Assembly (NCBI GenBank): GCA_013368315.1
Contig: JAACJM010000007.1
Coordinates: 1,108,735 to 1,172,734 of the forward strand
Source: Tetrapyrgos nigripes
Lineage: Eukaryota > Basidiomycota > Agaricomycetes > Agaricales > Campanellaceae
DNA: 64,000 nt
Direction: 5' to 3'
Below the pieces are notes generated by a model. It was given only the letters and a program-made list of their open reading frames with translations, had not been told where the DNA came from and searched no databases. Of this stretch, positions 10,033 to 22,796 are shown in pieces (the first letter of the stretch is position 1; each line of letters opens with the position of its first letter). Position numbers and translations under genes: made by a program.

Positions 10033-13000
10033 ATGTACTTACTCTTTTGGTGCTCGCTGCAGCGACTCGCAAAAATGTGAAAGTAATTCTTATAAATGGG
10101 CACACTTCGTTAATGAGGTCAATATATCTTACTGCGAGAAGTAACGTAAAATTCTGTAGCTTTCAGAAAATCTCGGAAAAATACAGAGAGATACTGTTAC
10201 ATGCAGTCACATTGCAGTGGCACCCGGAAGCCATACGGTGCGGGTTTTCACTGGGCCTCAACTCGAAGCTGTTACTTAATAATTGTGCTTATCATGAATC
10301 GATCCTTCGTCCAACTCCAGAACGTCCACCTCAACCTCAACACCAGTGCCTATGATTTGAGTCCGTGTCCCGCCAGTTCGATGCCGGCTTCCAACTCTAC
10401 ATCATCGTCGTATTGTTACCGTGCTTCTGAGTAAGCATCCTCAAATAATAAGAGATCGTCATCGCGTAGAAAGTGGTGCTAATTATGGGGACAACAATGT
10501 CGAGGAAGATGTATTGGATGTCTATAAATCAAAATCAAAGCAAACCAAAAGTGAGCATAAGGAGTTAATGACTGGGGGGAATGGCCGCAAGCGGCAAAGG
10601 CCGAACCCTTCGTTAAGGTCAAGGGGTTGTATGATAGAAAGGTAGGCAATGGAATACTATATTCGCGTTCTCGACCAAGTCACACATTCGCCAATAGCGA
10701 CCGATGACTTATTGCGCGCACATTCAGCGTTCCGCTCCCGGTTCATCATCGCATCCTTCATCGCATCCATCACATCCAAGTTCGTGTTTTGGCTCTGACT
10801 TCGTTCAGGAACAGGCACCCAATTACGGGTACCATTTCAATAATTCATTATTATCCTCTCTTCTCAATCCGATGATGTCGTTGATGTGGACGTCCGTTCC
10901 ACCAGATTTCTGTCAAAACAGAGTCAACCAAAAGTCTGTTACCTCTCGGTTGAGGCAAGGACAGTTACAAAACCTCCCAGGAGGGTTTCCGTTCCGGTAT
11001 ACGGTGGGCCCTAGGTCATCAAAATGCTGTTATGAGGGGGATAAAGGATATGGGAGAATATCTTTCGATTCATACAAGTTTCACGAGGACTTACGGAGCG
11101 CCGGGGGCAACACGATGAGGATTTCGTTCGAGGCACCATGCTCGAGCTCCCGCCACAGCAGCTCGAGGTGCAAACCCTCGGCAGCGAGAGCGACTCATAG
11201 GTATTTTTCTTGGAGGATTTATCTTGAGGGTGGCGATTCAAGGCTTCGCCGTTCAGATCCTTCCTCTTACCGTAATCCCGTTCCCGCCAGCATGAATGAC
11301 GACCCGCTTATCGCGGAAGTTGTCGTCTCCCCTAACGTGTTTCAAACTTGGTATCCTCCGAATAAACTGGGGTAAAAAGCCATCGCTTCGCGTGGCAAGC
11401 TACAAGGCCTGTTCAATAAAGCCAAAATTTTACTCTTATATTGACTACGCTGCAGCTGCTGAGAGAAAGAGAGCTAAAACAACGAAAGAGGATTTGAAGA
11501 CAAGAATTACGAGGTTTGTACTCGATGCGAATGCAAGCTTGAGGAGTGGAGGAATAGGGCGGTGGACATTGTCGACGCTGGCAGTGAAAACGAGAGAGTC
11601 GACATGCTGCCAGCTGGCATGACGTTTGCATGATGTTGAGGTTGTCGACAGAAAGGCCTCGCGTTGATCCGAGGAAGCCGTGAACAACATCATGGGTCTT
11701 TGATGGGTCTCGACCGTGATTCCAGATGAGCGCCTAATGAGCGCCAATGAACAGGGGTGGGAGTTTGAACCCGTGGAAAAGATCTGGGAGATCGCTACGA
11801 CATAAATTAACTCAGCCTAAAGGCCTCGTAACTTCCCGTACCAAGAGTTATCCTGAATGCCCTAGCTACGTCGCTCGAAAGGAATCAGTCGGTGATAATA
11901 TGTTTGGAGAGCGATAGCATCGGCAAAAGGGATATGGCCAGGGAGACAGTGGATAGGTTTGAAGGAAGATGGGAAGCATCTATTGCTGGGTCTGGGAAAG
12001 ACAATGTCGTGTATTTGGGAAGTGGGATAGAGGGGGAATACGAACTGTTATATGTGGCAACTGCGAAGTGAAAGTTATTTTGTACATGAGGCGGCCAGAT
12101 CCGAATATGTAGATTATTTTGTCATAATACCTATCCCTTTTGATGCATCTCTAGTCTGGAAATTATGATTCTAGTACACAGGACCAAAGCAGTGCACCGA
12201 GTTCTGGTACCCATGACTGTACCTGGAGAATGCAACTATCTGATTCTCTTAATTCTGATCTGTCCTCGACTTCAAAGATAGGACATACTCTCTTGCCATA
12301 GTTGTACATAAGCGGGCTGTCAGGAACAATCCCGCTCAGGGGCAGACCACCCAAGTCACACAGGGACAAGGAAAAGAAGTATAGATTGAGGGGAAGTGTG
12401 ATGTAGGCTCAACACAGTGTAAGTGATTGTGTCTGCAAGTATGCAATAGATGGAAGCAAGAGAAACAGTGTTCGACAGATATGGATGGGAGAAGATGATG
12501 GTGGTGGAAGGATCAAACAACTCGGATGGGAAGATGGAAAGATTGAAGGTCTAGTACATATGGTCACCAATGACCATCAACTATGATCAACATCGTGGAT
12601 GGATATAGGCTTGCCCAGACTCCCGTGCTATCAGAAGGTAACAATGATGAACCAGTGAAGTAATTGGAGACCACTACTGTAGCATTGGATTAGTGGTCTC
12701 CAACACTGTGAGATAAGGAGAAGTACGTAGTCACTTCTAGCAGGTCGCTCGAGTCTGATTCTCTTTTTTAAAAAGGTTATTGACTCATAGCTGAAGATCC
12801 ATAAGTTCTTGCAAGATTGATGCTATGTGTTGGTAGCAAGCCACTGATTGATTTTGAGCCAAAAAAAGCCCGATACTAGCTACTTGCATCCAACAGTGCC
12901 TCAGATCCATATCAATCCTGCTGGTATATATGCCACATACAGACAAGCTAAGGACCTTTCCACACACTTCACGCATCATACATCCGAATTCCGAGGGAAG

Positions 13001-13080
13001 CTTTCCTGGGATTGGGTTGCTTTCACCGGTGCACCCAGGACGAGTTTTGCTTCTGAGCTGACTGATCCTTTGAAAGGAGC
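10033..13080. other. About 3 kb without a confident gene
   Basis: Contains scattered frames, the longest at 10704-11375 (+, 223 codons, Ser/Pro-rich start, no motif) and 11296-11622 (+). A frame without stops near 11,840-12,071 (+) ends in EGEYELLYVATAK and looks more protein-like, but has no visible start or upstream exons. The stretch from 12,080 to 13,080 is AT-rich and holds the promoter region of the next gene. Confidence 0.4.
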
Positions 13081-14763
13081 ATGAAAACTCTTCCTCTTCC
13101 TCTCGTCTTGTTGCTGGCCATTTGTCGTCCTTCGTTGGGAATTCTAAATAATGTCACTCTGGAGGAGACAAGCTCTCGAATTATTTATGGTACTGGGCAG
13201 ACTGGTAAGCAATAGTCTGTAATGGTTTCCTTTCTTGACTTACGGACTCCGTATTATCCAGGCTGGGCCAAACTTCACCATGACTCTCTTTATCATAACA
13301 ATAGCCATGCTGTATCTTCTGATCCTGCCGCTACCGCAACCCTGACATTCAGAGGTACTTATTCATTCGTCCAGACCGCCTTCCTGAGCGTTCTAAAAAT
13401 TTCAATAGGAGTTGCAGTCTATTACTACTCATCATTCTGGTCTCACAACGTGTCGACCACCCTTCAGCTTGATGGGCAAGAAAAGATCATCTTGGATCTC
13501 ATTGACGCATCGGAGTTCAACGGGACTGCCGGGATTAAGACTACCAAACGTAGTGACATCGTGTGGAGTCGGACGGATTTACCTGATGAGGAGCATACGC
13601 TTGTCGTATCCTGCCCTACTGAGTTTGGTGGTTCGGTGCTGATGGATGCTATTATGTAGGTGCCACATTCGTGGCCTTTTCTTTTCCTGTGATAGGTATA
13701 GAACTGAATTTTTGGACGTGAATCTAGGTATACAGAAAATAAAACAGATGATCAACCGGTCTCTCCTTTGGTGAATCATACAGTAGAGAGTCAGCAATTC
13801 GATTATGTGGAAGGAGGTGAGTTGTCAATTTAGCATTCCAGCGAGTCTAGGGTGGTGGCTCAGCCTTTTTTATTTTTATTTTAGCTTGGTCCAAAAATTC
13901 CAGTGATCCGAATCTCTTCGTCAGCGACCTGATATTCTCCAGTCAAGATGATTCCAGTAAAGCTGTCCTCACATTTACAGGTGATTACCAGGAGGTTTTC
14001 CTTCAAATTCTGAGTTGACCAGTCCTACATTTAAAGGCGTTGCGGTATACTATCTCGCCGCTCGTTGGCCACTTAAGACCGTCACTACACTCCAGCTTGA
14101 TGGAGAGTCTCCCGAGTTCGTCGATCTCACAGACAATGCCGCGACTGATGCTATATCTGCCCCTTCGGTGGAATCCACAGTCGTTTGGAACCGGACGAAT
14201 CTAAGCAACACACAGCATAATCTGACGATTTCTAAGGGAACATATGCGATAGTGGATGCAATCATGTAGGTGTTCTAGGTTTACGCCTTCACCGTAGTAG
14301 GATTTCATCAGTGAATCGGCCTGACGCTTGAATTTGCAACAGCTACACTGAAGATATATCCAGTTCTCCGCAGGGGCCATCACCTCAACCAGAAACCGAC
14401 GGCCCTCCTTCTCATAACAATCATTCTGTGGCCATTGGAGGAATTATTGGAGGTATATTTGGTGGACTTGTGGCTGTGGCTGTCATCTTGGTTTTGTGCC
14501 ACAGAAGATGGAGACAAATTCGAAGAAGGGAGTTACACGAACCTGGAACGGTGGTTTCATTCATGGCAGGGGTAGAAAACACGCATAGTATTAGCGGGGC
14601 GGCGACGTCGACTAGTAGTTCGGAGGATATGCGAGCCGAAACAGCTCAGGACTATGCGAAGAATTTGAGGAGGAAGGGAGTTCTCTCGAGTTTTAGAGTA
14701 GTACGTAACATGGGGTCCAGGGGGGCACCGGAGACGTTACCGCCGCCGCCTTATGAGGCTTGA
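13081..14763 (+). CDS. Type I membrane protein with duplicated ectodomain and PPPPYEA tail
   Basis: Seven exons (13081-13204, 13262-13354, 13409-13655, 13728-13816, 13885-13980, 14037-14265, 14343-14763) give 432 residues. After a signal peptide (MKTLPLPLVLLLAICRPSLG) come two similar extracellular modules; each has an ATLTF/VLTFTG strand, GVAVYY, TTLQLDG and SxxVWxRTxL...DAIMYTE, and the intron positions are duplicated as well. A transmembrane helix (VAIGGIIGGIFGGLVAVAVI) and a stop-transfer CHRRWRQIRRR follow, then a cytoplasmic tail ending PPPPYEA. Such proteins are common in agarics and function is unknown; the modules resemble galactose-binding-like jelly rolls. The PPxY-type tail could recruit WW-domain proteins such as Rsp5-type ubiquitin ligases (inference). 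Confidence 0.85.
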
Positions 14764-15672
14764 TGGGGGGAAATTCATTTAATTGTCGTTGTTCTTTTGC
14801 AAATTGGAGTCATGTGAGAAGGTTGACAGCAATAGGGTTCATTAATGAGGAAGTGAGGAATGAAGGGTTTGAATACGCAGCATCTAGCAGATATGTGCAT
14901 AGAAAAGGCGAGAATTTCGGACTGAGTATGGGCAACCGGAGAGTACTCAATAGTCATTCAGTGGAAAAATGAGTCACTGCTGCAATTGACAAAGTTGGAG
15001 CTACGTAGATCCATCTTCAATGAGGCGACACTAAAGTTCATGGGTACGGTGTAGTTGTAACTCTTGAGAAGGACGGTGACAGAAAGGGACTAGAAGTAGA
15101 CAGGCACAGAGTACCGGCAAGTATTTGCGAGAAGTCTGTCTCGTTCCTTTTCCGAGAGCAGTCGTGGCTCGTAGATGGGAGCTGCCAGCTGGCAGCAGAT
15201 ATTGTTCGCTCGGAGAAGGTCGGTGTCCTGAGTTGATCGCCGCTCTATACTATTGATAATGACAAGCATAGAATTTAACCCTGCTGCAGGACAAGAAGGA
15301 AATGCCTACATATACCAAGTCAGAGTTGATGAGTCGGAGTCGATTTGGGCTTATTCAGGCTTTCCGATTGAAAACCACGTATACTTACCGTAGTACCCGC
15401 TGACGGAGGTGTTATTGGATGACGTTGCTGGGCAAAAGTCCGGAGATTTTTTCTGCAGAGTTGGGCAGTCCTAAAGCGAGAAAGGAATGTGGCTAACGCC
15501 CCTTGGAGAATACTCAGGGTCGCATCGAGTGGCTTGCGTAAGTGACGGTAAGTCGAGAAGCCTAAGCCTTTGTTGAGCGTGACATAGTAACAGTCACTCC
15601 TGTTGTTGATTTCTTGGTTGGGTTGTAATACGGTGTCCCGGGCACGCGCTGCGCTGCTCGTCACCAGCAGCC
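14764..15672. other. Intergenic, no gene seen
   Basis: Holds the 3' region of the membrane-protein gene and the promoter of the Mcp5/Num1-like gene. Short frames on both strands have no family features. No TATA box is evident near the downstream start. Confidence 0.55.
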
Positions 15673-18600
15673 ATGGCCGACCATTTATCTACCGCAGCCG
15701 ACCTCAAAGCTCATCTACAATCTCTTCTTGATGACAAGGAAAAGGAACTCCAGCAAGCAGGCCTCCTCGGGCAGCGGGTTCTTGCCCAGCAGATGGAGCT
15801 CGAAGAACGGATACGCCAACTGCAGGAATTCGAAGCAGAAAAATCCGACGACGACGAAGACAAGTTGGATGAAGATGCGAAGGAGAGATACAGAGAGCTG
15901 GCTGATACACTGATGGTTTGGGACGCCGAGAATGCAGAGTTGTCAAGTGCGTTTGGAAAGGTATGTCTTCGGCTTTCTTCACGTATTACTTCCTCTTATC
16001 CCTTTCAGTCCTCCTCTGTGCCGTCAATTCCAGTGGCAGAACCTCCCCGTGAAGAGCCAGGACGCCAGAAGGCCTCAACCAACACTGCTGCCCAATCTCG
16101 CCGTGCCAAAAATGCTGCCCATCGAGCAAACGACGTCGGTGCGTGTCAACGTCGCTTCTGCGTTAGCTACCCCTGAAGCTTTCCTTTTAACAGAATTTGC
16201 TTTCGAGATTGGCAGCGGTCTTCTCAATGAAGTCCGTCGTCTTCAAAGCTTGCTTGGTGAACGTGATAAGGCCATTCAGGACATGAAAGAAGAAAAAGAC
16301 GACCTGGAAGCCTCTGTTGAAAGTCTGCGAAAGGCTCTCCGACAACAGGAACAGAGCACAGGTGAGTTTGCCAACTAACAGTCGCGCCATATCGTAGGAC
16401 CCTAACGTGTTGCTATCTTATACTAGACAAGTTCAAAGAAGAAAACTGGAATCTCGAAGTCACTCTGCAAGACCTCCGTACCCAACTTACCAACTACCAA
16501 TCCGATAACTCCCGTCTCGAGTCCGAAACCAAACGCTTGACCAAACTTCTCGCTTCTTCACGCGATTCCGCCGAGACCCTCAAGAACGAAAACACCTCTC
16601 TACAAACTTCCCTTGACGAGCTCACCAACAAGCACGAGACGGATATTGCGTTAGCCAGGAAGCACGCCGCAGGCTTACAAAGAGACAAGAGTGATCTGCA
16701 GCAAAACGTCGATACACTCAAAGCTGAAGTTGCCCGTGCTTCCCGACGGTTCCCCAGATATGGATCCCCGATAACACCCAATGGACCAGATGGGGCCAAC
16801 GATTTCCTCACTCCAGGAGGTCTGTCCGTTGGAGGCGACGACGTATTCTCCAATGCCGCTTCCACTAACACTCGCCGAGGCAAGATGGGCGACACGTCCA
16901 TGATGTACGCCGACGAGCTGGGATTGGATAGCGATTATCCCGAATCTCCTGACGCGAGTCCTCTTGGCAAAAGAAGTCCATTTCTGGGGCCTAATCACCC
17001 CAATAACGAGATTGAGGCACTGCAACAAAGACTTGCCCACGCTCAGAGGCAGATAGCAACGTTGAAAGGGACTTTACAGAGGGAGAAGAAGGAGAAGATG
17101 GATCTGAGGAAGAAGTTTGGTGTTACAGAGAAAGATGCCGAGTTTGGGGAAGGTGAAGAAGATGAGAATGAGCAAGAGGAGGGTGAGGATGATGGTGAGG
17201 ATGATGGGGATGATTCTATGGGTGCCAATACGACCTTGGGAGCCACAGGTCGACGCAAAGGTACACCATTCAAGGTCGGTGGCCGTGGTGGTGTCAGAGG
17301 ACGCATGAGGGGTTCTGGGCGACGTGGTCGTGGTGGGCTTTCTTGGAGCGAACGTGTTTCGATAGCCCAACAAGACGAAGATGGCTTTTCACCCGAACGA
17401 GAGACTTCCCCTCCCCCTGTTCCTCCCATTCCTGGTACACTCGCTAGTTTGCAAGGCGAGCTAGAAGCATTTGAAGACGAAGAAGCTGATCAAGTACCGG
17501 ATGATCTAGAAGCCTCACCTTCACCGGCGGCATCTTCATCTCGAAGAGCTAGCGTCGCTAGTGTTGGTTCTCTTGATGGCATGGACCCTGCTTACGCCAA
17601 TGTGGCCATGCTGAAGAGGACGCCATCCAATGGTTCTGTACAGAACGGTAGTCCGCTTCGCACATCACTGTTACGACGCTCTGCTTCCAGACGAGGTGGT
17701 TCTAGTATTGGCGTGGGTAGGCGGGCGAGAGGCGGTATGGCATACCAGGATGGACGACCACCTTCACTTGTGGACGCACCGGAGGATTTGGCCTTGGCTC
17801 TTGGTGGGGGTAGCCCCATGTCAATTAGGAATGTCAGCAGCGGTATCCTAGAGGAACTCACCGTTGGTGGTGAGATGGAAGAGGTTGAGTTGGTTGAGGT
17901 TGGATGTCAGACAGAGGTCGAGCCAGAGCCTGTGAAGGAACCCGAGCCAGAACCAGTTCCGATACCTGAACCAGTAGCCGTCAAGGAAACAGTTGACATG
18001 GGCATCCAGTCGGAACCTGAGCCAGAACCCGTTGTCGAACCTCCACCACCGCCACCGCCTGCACCCGTCATGGTCGAGATATCTATGCAGACCGATGAGG
18101 AGCCTGCGGTACAACGTGAGGAGGTGGCAATCCAGCATCAGCCCACTCTTGTATCAACAAGCATGGTTACGGATCCTCCAGTCACTCCCGTAATGGTTCA
18201 GGCAGAGGTGCAAGCACAAGCCAGCGAGGAGGACGTCTTACCAGTCAGAGAACGGACGGCGACGATTACTCAGAGAGATGTTCCTGCTGGTATTCCAGAC
18301 GACCGCACTACAATTACCAAACCTCTCCCGAGGACATTCCTTGCAAACGGCGACCTTTCTGAAGGCGAGGAGACCGAAACGGGAGAAGAGACTGAGACTG
18401 ACACGGACGACTATGAGGATGCACGACAAAGCGTTAACCTTCATTCTGCTACAGTCTCTCAAGACGACTTCCACTCCATTATGACCATGACGGATAACGA
18501 GCTATCAGACCCAGAGGACATAGACGATGCAGAGAGCATCAAGGTCTCGAGGCTACCCAGACACCCACCGTCATCATATACTCCATCAACACGTCGGTCG

Positions 18601-20824
18601 TCATTCTATGCAACGCCAGCAAGTTCAGCTGCAGTTTTGCTGCAACATACCACGACCTATGACACGAAGAGTATCGAAGCGAATCTCATAGAAGAACCCA
18701 AGGTCGAGCCCAAGCCTGAGGTCAAGGAGATGTCGATACAGACTGAGCCCTGGGAGCCAGCTAGTCCTGCTACACCGGTGCCCTTCCCTGCAGCTACTGC
18801 AGTTCCTTCCTCTCCCGTTTCTCCAATCATGTACCGGGTTGGATCTGGTCATCAGTTCCAATATATCCCTCCAACTTCTCCAACTGCACCTGCACCTGTT
18901 ACTGCCCCCACCGCCGCCGCCGCTCCTGCAGTCAGCCCTTCAGCGCCTACACCATCCCCTTCATCCAGTGTCTTCAGAGAGAACAACACTGGCTTTATCA
19001 CTGTATTTCCTCGTGCTGGAGACGACCGCCGACAGTCCATGGACTCGGTTGTTTCCTCCGTCGTTGACGATTCCTCCAGCAGCCAAGCTCGGTCCAGAAT
19101 ATCTTCTGGGAATGCTCTCGTTGACAAGAGCAGACCGCCGATGATGTCTCTACCCCCTCCACCCCGTGCCCCACCTCCATCGGGCAATATGCTTCCGCCT
19201 TCGTTCATTCCCGAGAGGAGAGTAGCGACGGCAAGTTCTTCAGGGTCATACGATATACCACCACCACGTCCATCGTCGCCGCCTCCTCCAGAACTTATTC
19301 AGCGTGCAACAACGCCAACATTCGGGCATGCTCTGAACGTCCCTGGTGGGAAGGGAAGTGGTTTCGCTTTCCGTCAACATGGCTCAATGCCACCCTCTCA
19401 AGCTGGACTACGTCAACCACCATCGACAAGCAGTTTCCGTTCTGCAGCAAATGCAGCACAGTACAGTCTTCATCCTTCTGGTACCATTGGCTCTGCGAAG
19501 GGACGGGGGATGTCGTCTGCCTCGCTTCTGTCAGAACGTACCGGGATGGCTTCGGCCCGCTCTTCCTTGTCTTCAGATCGTGGACCTTACGCCGACCGCT
19601 CTCAAAACTACGGCAACGCAAGTCAAACTCCCAACTCCAATGCGACTGCAAACAGGTTACTTGGAAGAAATGTAGAAAACCCTACCGATCCCGCTGTTAT
19701 TCATGCTATTACCCAGACGATGATTGGAGAGTTTTTGTACAAGTATACACGCAAGGCTATTGGTAAAGGGCATGGGACGGCGAGGCATAGAAGGTTTTTC
19801 TGGGTACATCCCTACACGAAGACCTTGTATTGGAGCTCGGCAGATCCAAACTCTACAAATGTGGCCGAGTCGAGTGCGAAGAGTGGTAAGTCATGGCCTG
19901 TCTTCCTTGCTTTCTATGATATGCTGATCTCTTTCTAGCCTATATCGAAGGGGTGAGATCAGTCCTTGATCCAAACCCCATGCCGCCCGGTCTCTACCAG
20001 TACAGTGTCATTGTGTCAACGCCCCAGCGGGAGATGAAGTTCACTGCCCCTACGAAAGAAAGGCATGATATATGGCTTAATGTGCGTAACAATATTATTT
20101 ACCATGGCACGATGACTGACGGTTGCAACAGTCTCTCAAATATCTGCTGGCTCGTCCAACTCCCAGCCATATCAGCTCTCCCGCAAATGCCACTGTCGTT
20201 CCCGAGAGCCCGATGTCAGACGTCGAGTTTGATGATGAGATGGATGTCAATACCAGTCCCTCGAGTCAGCGTACGGGTCGTAAGAGTACCCGTCAAGAAG
20301 CTTCCTTCAACACTACCCCACGAGGCAAGCGTAGCAGGTCACAGCTGTCAGTGGGCGGTTCCATTGGTAGACGCGCTGGAACTCCCGCTGCAGAATACTT
20401 GCGATATGCTCCTGATAGCCCGTACAGCCCTACAAAGGATTTCGTAGACGTACCTGGTTCCGGGGAGGACGAAGACCTCGATTTTGAGCTTCATGGTGAT
20501 TCCTTGTCGGACGAAGGTTTTGAAGGGCTGGAGAACGTGCGTGCGTGTTGTGACGGGAGGCACACCGTTGGACATTCCGGAAAGCACCACCACCACCATC
20601 ATCACCATGACGGTTCACAGAACGGCGACCATACTGGGTCGAGTGCAATCAGTGGCCCTGCGAGACCAGTCTCTCCTTCGGCTTGGTCATTCAGATCTCG
20701 TGCCGGAAGCGAATCTCATGAAGGTGGTGGAGGAATCTTTTCTTCTTGGGGTAGAGGTGAACTTCGGTTTGGGTCGAGGAGGTCAACTAAAACCAGTCAT
20801 ACACAAATCTCACAAGCATCCTAG
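15673..20824 (+). CDS. Mcp5/Num1-like cortical PH-domain protein
   Basis: Six exons (15673-15960, 16009-16138, 16194-16361, 16427-19885, 19939-20081, 20132-20824) encode 1,626 residues. Order: N-terminal coiled coil with the conserved block NDVEFAFEIG...LLNEVRRLQSLLGERD (about 135-170), more coiled coil to about 365, a long disordered Pro/Ser/Glu-rich region, then an Mcp5-type PH domain (about 1293-1400; FLYKYTRKAIGKG, HRRFFWVHPYTKTLYW, EMKFTAPTKERHDIWL) and a disordered tail with eight consecutive His (about 1548-1555). Family members anchor dynein to the cell cortex, and in yeast also mitochondria, to move nuclei. Four to five short GCQTE/GIQSE/SMQTD/SIQTE words recur in the disordered region. 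The second exon start at 16009 was chosen because it alone keeps the conserved frame. Confidence 0.92.
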
Positions 20825-21348
20825 AACATTTTCTGAGGTTAATGCACACTCCTTGTATTTTTCAGTTTCCTTTTTCTTTTTTCTTGAATAGCTAGGTTGG
20901 GTACTGTTTCCCTTTATTACTTGCATCCTTTTCCACTACACTCAAGTGCTTTAGTTAGTACGTTCCCTGATAATGACTATTGTTTATGACCGGATACCCA
21001 TACTAGCTTCATTTAGTCTTTCTTTGACTGTACTATGCCTTTCTTCTCGCAACCAATAACACTCCTTTACTGAAGATCGTCTGGCTCTGAGTCTGATCTT
21101 TTCTTATAAAGTATCTGTACATGTGGGTTTGAACTTGGTTTGAAAGGACAAGAACTAGAAGCGCCGAAGCAAAGTGAACGACCATATTATGGTGGTTCGT
21201 CTGCACAAAAAATATTTCCACGTGCCTTATGATGCCTGGCGTCCTCCCCCTATCGAATCACGTCCATTCCGTCTATGTAACCCAGTCAAGCTGGGTACCT
21301 ACAGGCCTGGAAATCGAATATCATCCCCAGACATGTATCCGGAATGAA

Positions 21349-21784
21349 AAACCACGAAGTGAACCGCAATGCGTCACAATCGTTGTGGACGGCAAATCCG
21401 AGGTTGGCCGATACATTATTCTCACGACTCCTTGGTCATATTTAAACTCATTTCCTTCGGACCATTCTCCGAGTCGCAGGCCTTCATTCTCACTACCTGT
21501 CTGGTACTAAATACTTTTTATGATGATTTATAACCTACATGTGTCATATTCTTTCGGTTTGCGAAATTGTAATCTTTGTCCTTCGTTAGTACAGCGAAGC
21601 CGCAACTTGTCGGTGCTGAAATCAAGCAGAAGGCACTGGAGGTTACTGGACCCGTACATACATTGCCCATACCATACCCTGGTGCATAAGCCGACTACTA
21701 GTCGTGAGAATAATGTATCGATCAACCTCGGATTTGCCGTCCACAACGACTGTGACGCACTGTTGCGGTTCACTTCTTGGGAAT
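21349..21784. repeat. Imperfect inverted repeat with about 80-bp arms
   Basis: Arms at about 21349-21430 and 21702-21784 are near-identical reverse complements (shared core GTTGTGGACGGCAAATCCGA) with a few mismatches and a 2-3 nt gap, separated by about 270 nt. It could fold into a long hairpin and may be a foldback element. Confidence 0.75.
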
Positions 21785-22723
21785 ATAAGAAATATGTCAT
21801 GATACATACACATACATAGCTACTCGTTGTAAATTTGGCTACTTGATCCATTTATACTTATCCCATCATCATTCTTGTCTCTGATAGAACAACGACCGCG
21901 AAAGATACAAATTTGGTGTGTACGATGTTGACGATGGCGCGTCCAGCTCAGTAGCTGTCAGTGACTCAGCTGATTCGGCTTGTCTGCCTGGCCTCGCTTA
22001 GACCCCCCTAGCCGAGGGCTGTGAGAATCGGACAAATCTGACCCCTCCACCATACATATGCCAACCATATGCGCGACCCATGTGTCCTGATCTGATGGCG
22101 ATGCGAGCGCTTTGCTTTGGCATAGTTACGTACTATAAGTACATTAAGAATTGAATATTCATCTATGTAAGTATGTACATCCATCACGACAACGAAACTG
22201 GTTGGAAGGTTTGTGCGTCAATCTGTAGCTGTGCAACCTATCGGGTTCGACAAGACCCCCATAAATGGGTGGACATGTCTGTTACACCGATTCGGACAAA
22301 AAATTGATCATTTTTGGGATCATCGTCTCCAATTAACGAGACCTAACTGCGTTAGGGTCTGGCTGAGAGAGACTACGAAAAGTCCGAATCCGATATCAGA
22401 AAGCGTGGGATTTTTTCCGGTTCGGACAATGGAAATAGTGAACACACAATCCACTGGTACATGTAAGTAGCCCATGGTTCGACTCGTGTTCTTGCGACTT
22501 GGTTCCCATGCCCGGGCAAGAGATTCAGGAGCGGAGCTAAATCAAATCGCCACTCAGACTTTACTGTTCAGTCCATGGCGTTTCTCACCAGATAGTAAGC
22601 CCTCGCGAGTCCGACTGAGTTGGATAAGTAATGTGTGCCGTGAACTCAATCCTATGAAAGCTCTACTGAAAGACACAAGGAAGGATCAACACGAAGGAAC
22701 AAAGATGAAAGACAAGATAGGTA

Positions 22724-22796
22724 CGTACCGAAAGACTCGAAAAGGAGGATCAATACGAAGGAAAGAACTTGAAGATTGGCCGAGTCTTTCGGTACG
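22724..22796. repeat. Perfect 15-bp inverted repeat
   Basis: GTACCGAAAGACTCG at 22724-22738 and its exact complement at 22782-22796, loop 43 nt. Upstream lies a related copy of the loop sequence (AGGAAGGATCAACACGAAGG near 22678). Confidence 0.6.

Noticed and set aside
10704..11375. 223-codon plus-strand frame
   Set aside because: Long, but without motif, splice partners or clear codon character; the protein looks like a chance translation of Ser/Pro-rich DNA.
17043..17429. Antisense frames within the Mcp5/Num1-like gene
   Set aside because: Low-complexity Ser/Pro translations caused by the Gly/Glu-rich sense strand.
21590..21700. Possible 5S rRNA-like segment
   Set aside because: A few words resemble 5S rRNA, but the conserved internal promoter and the stems could not be formed.
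21229..21851. Frames at 21229-21510 (+), 21520-21819 (+) and 21528-21851 (-)
   Set aside because: They run through the arms of the large inverted repeat, so shared peptides come from the repeat and not from homologous genes.
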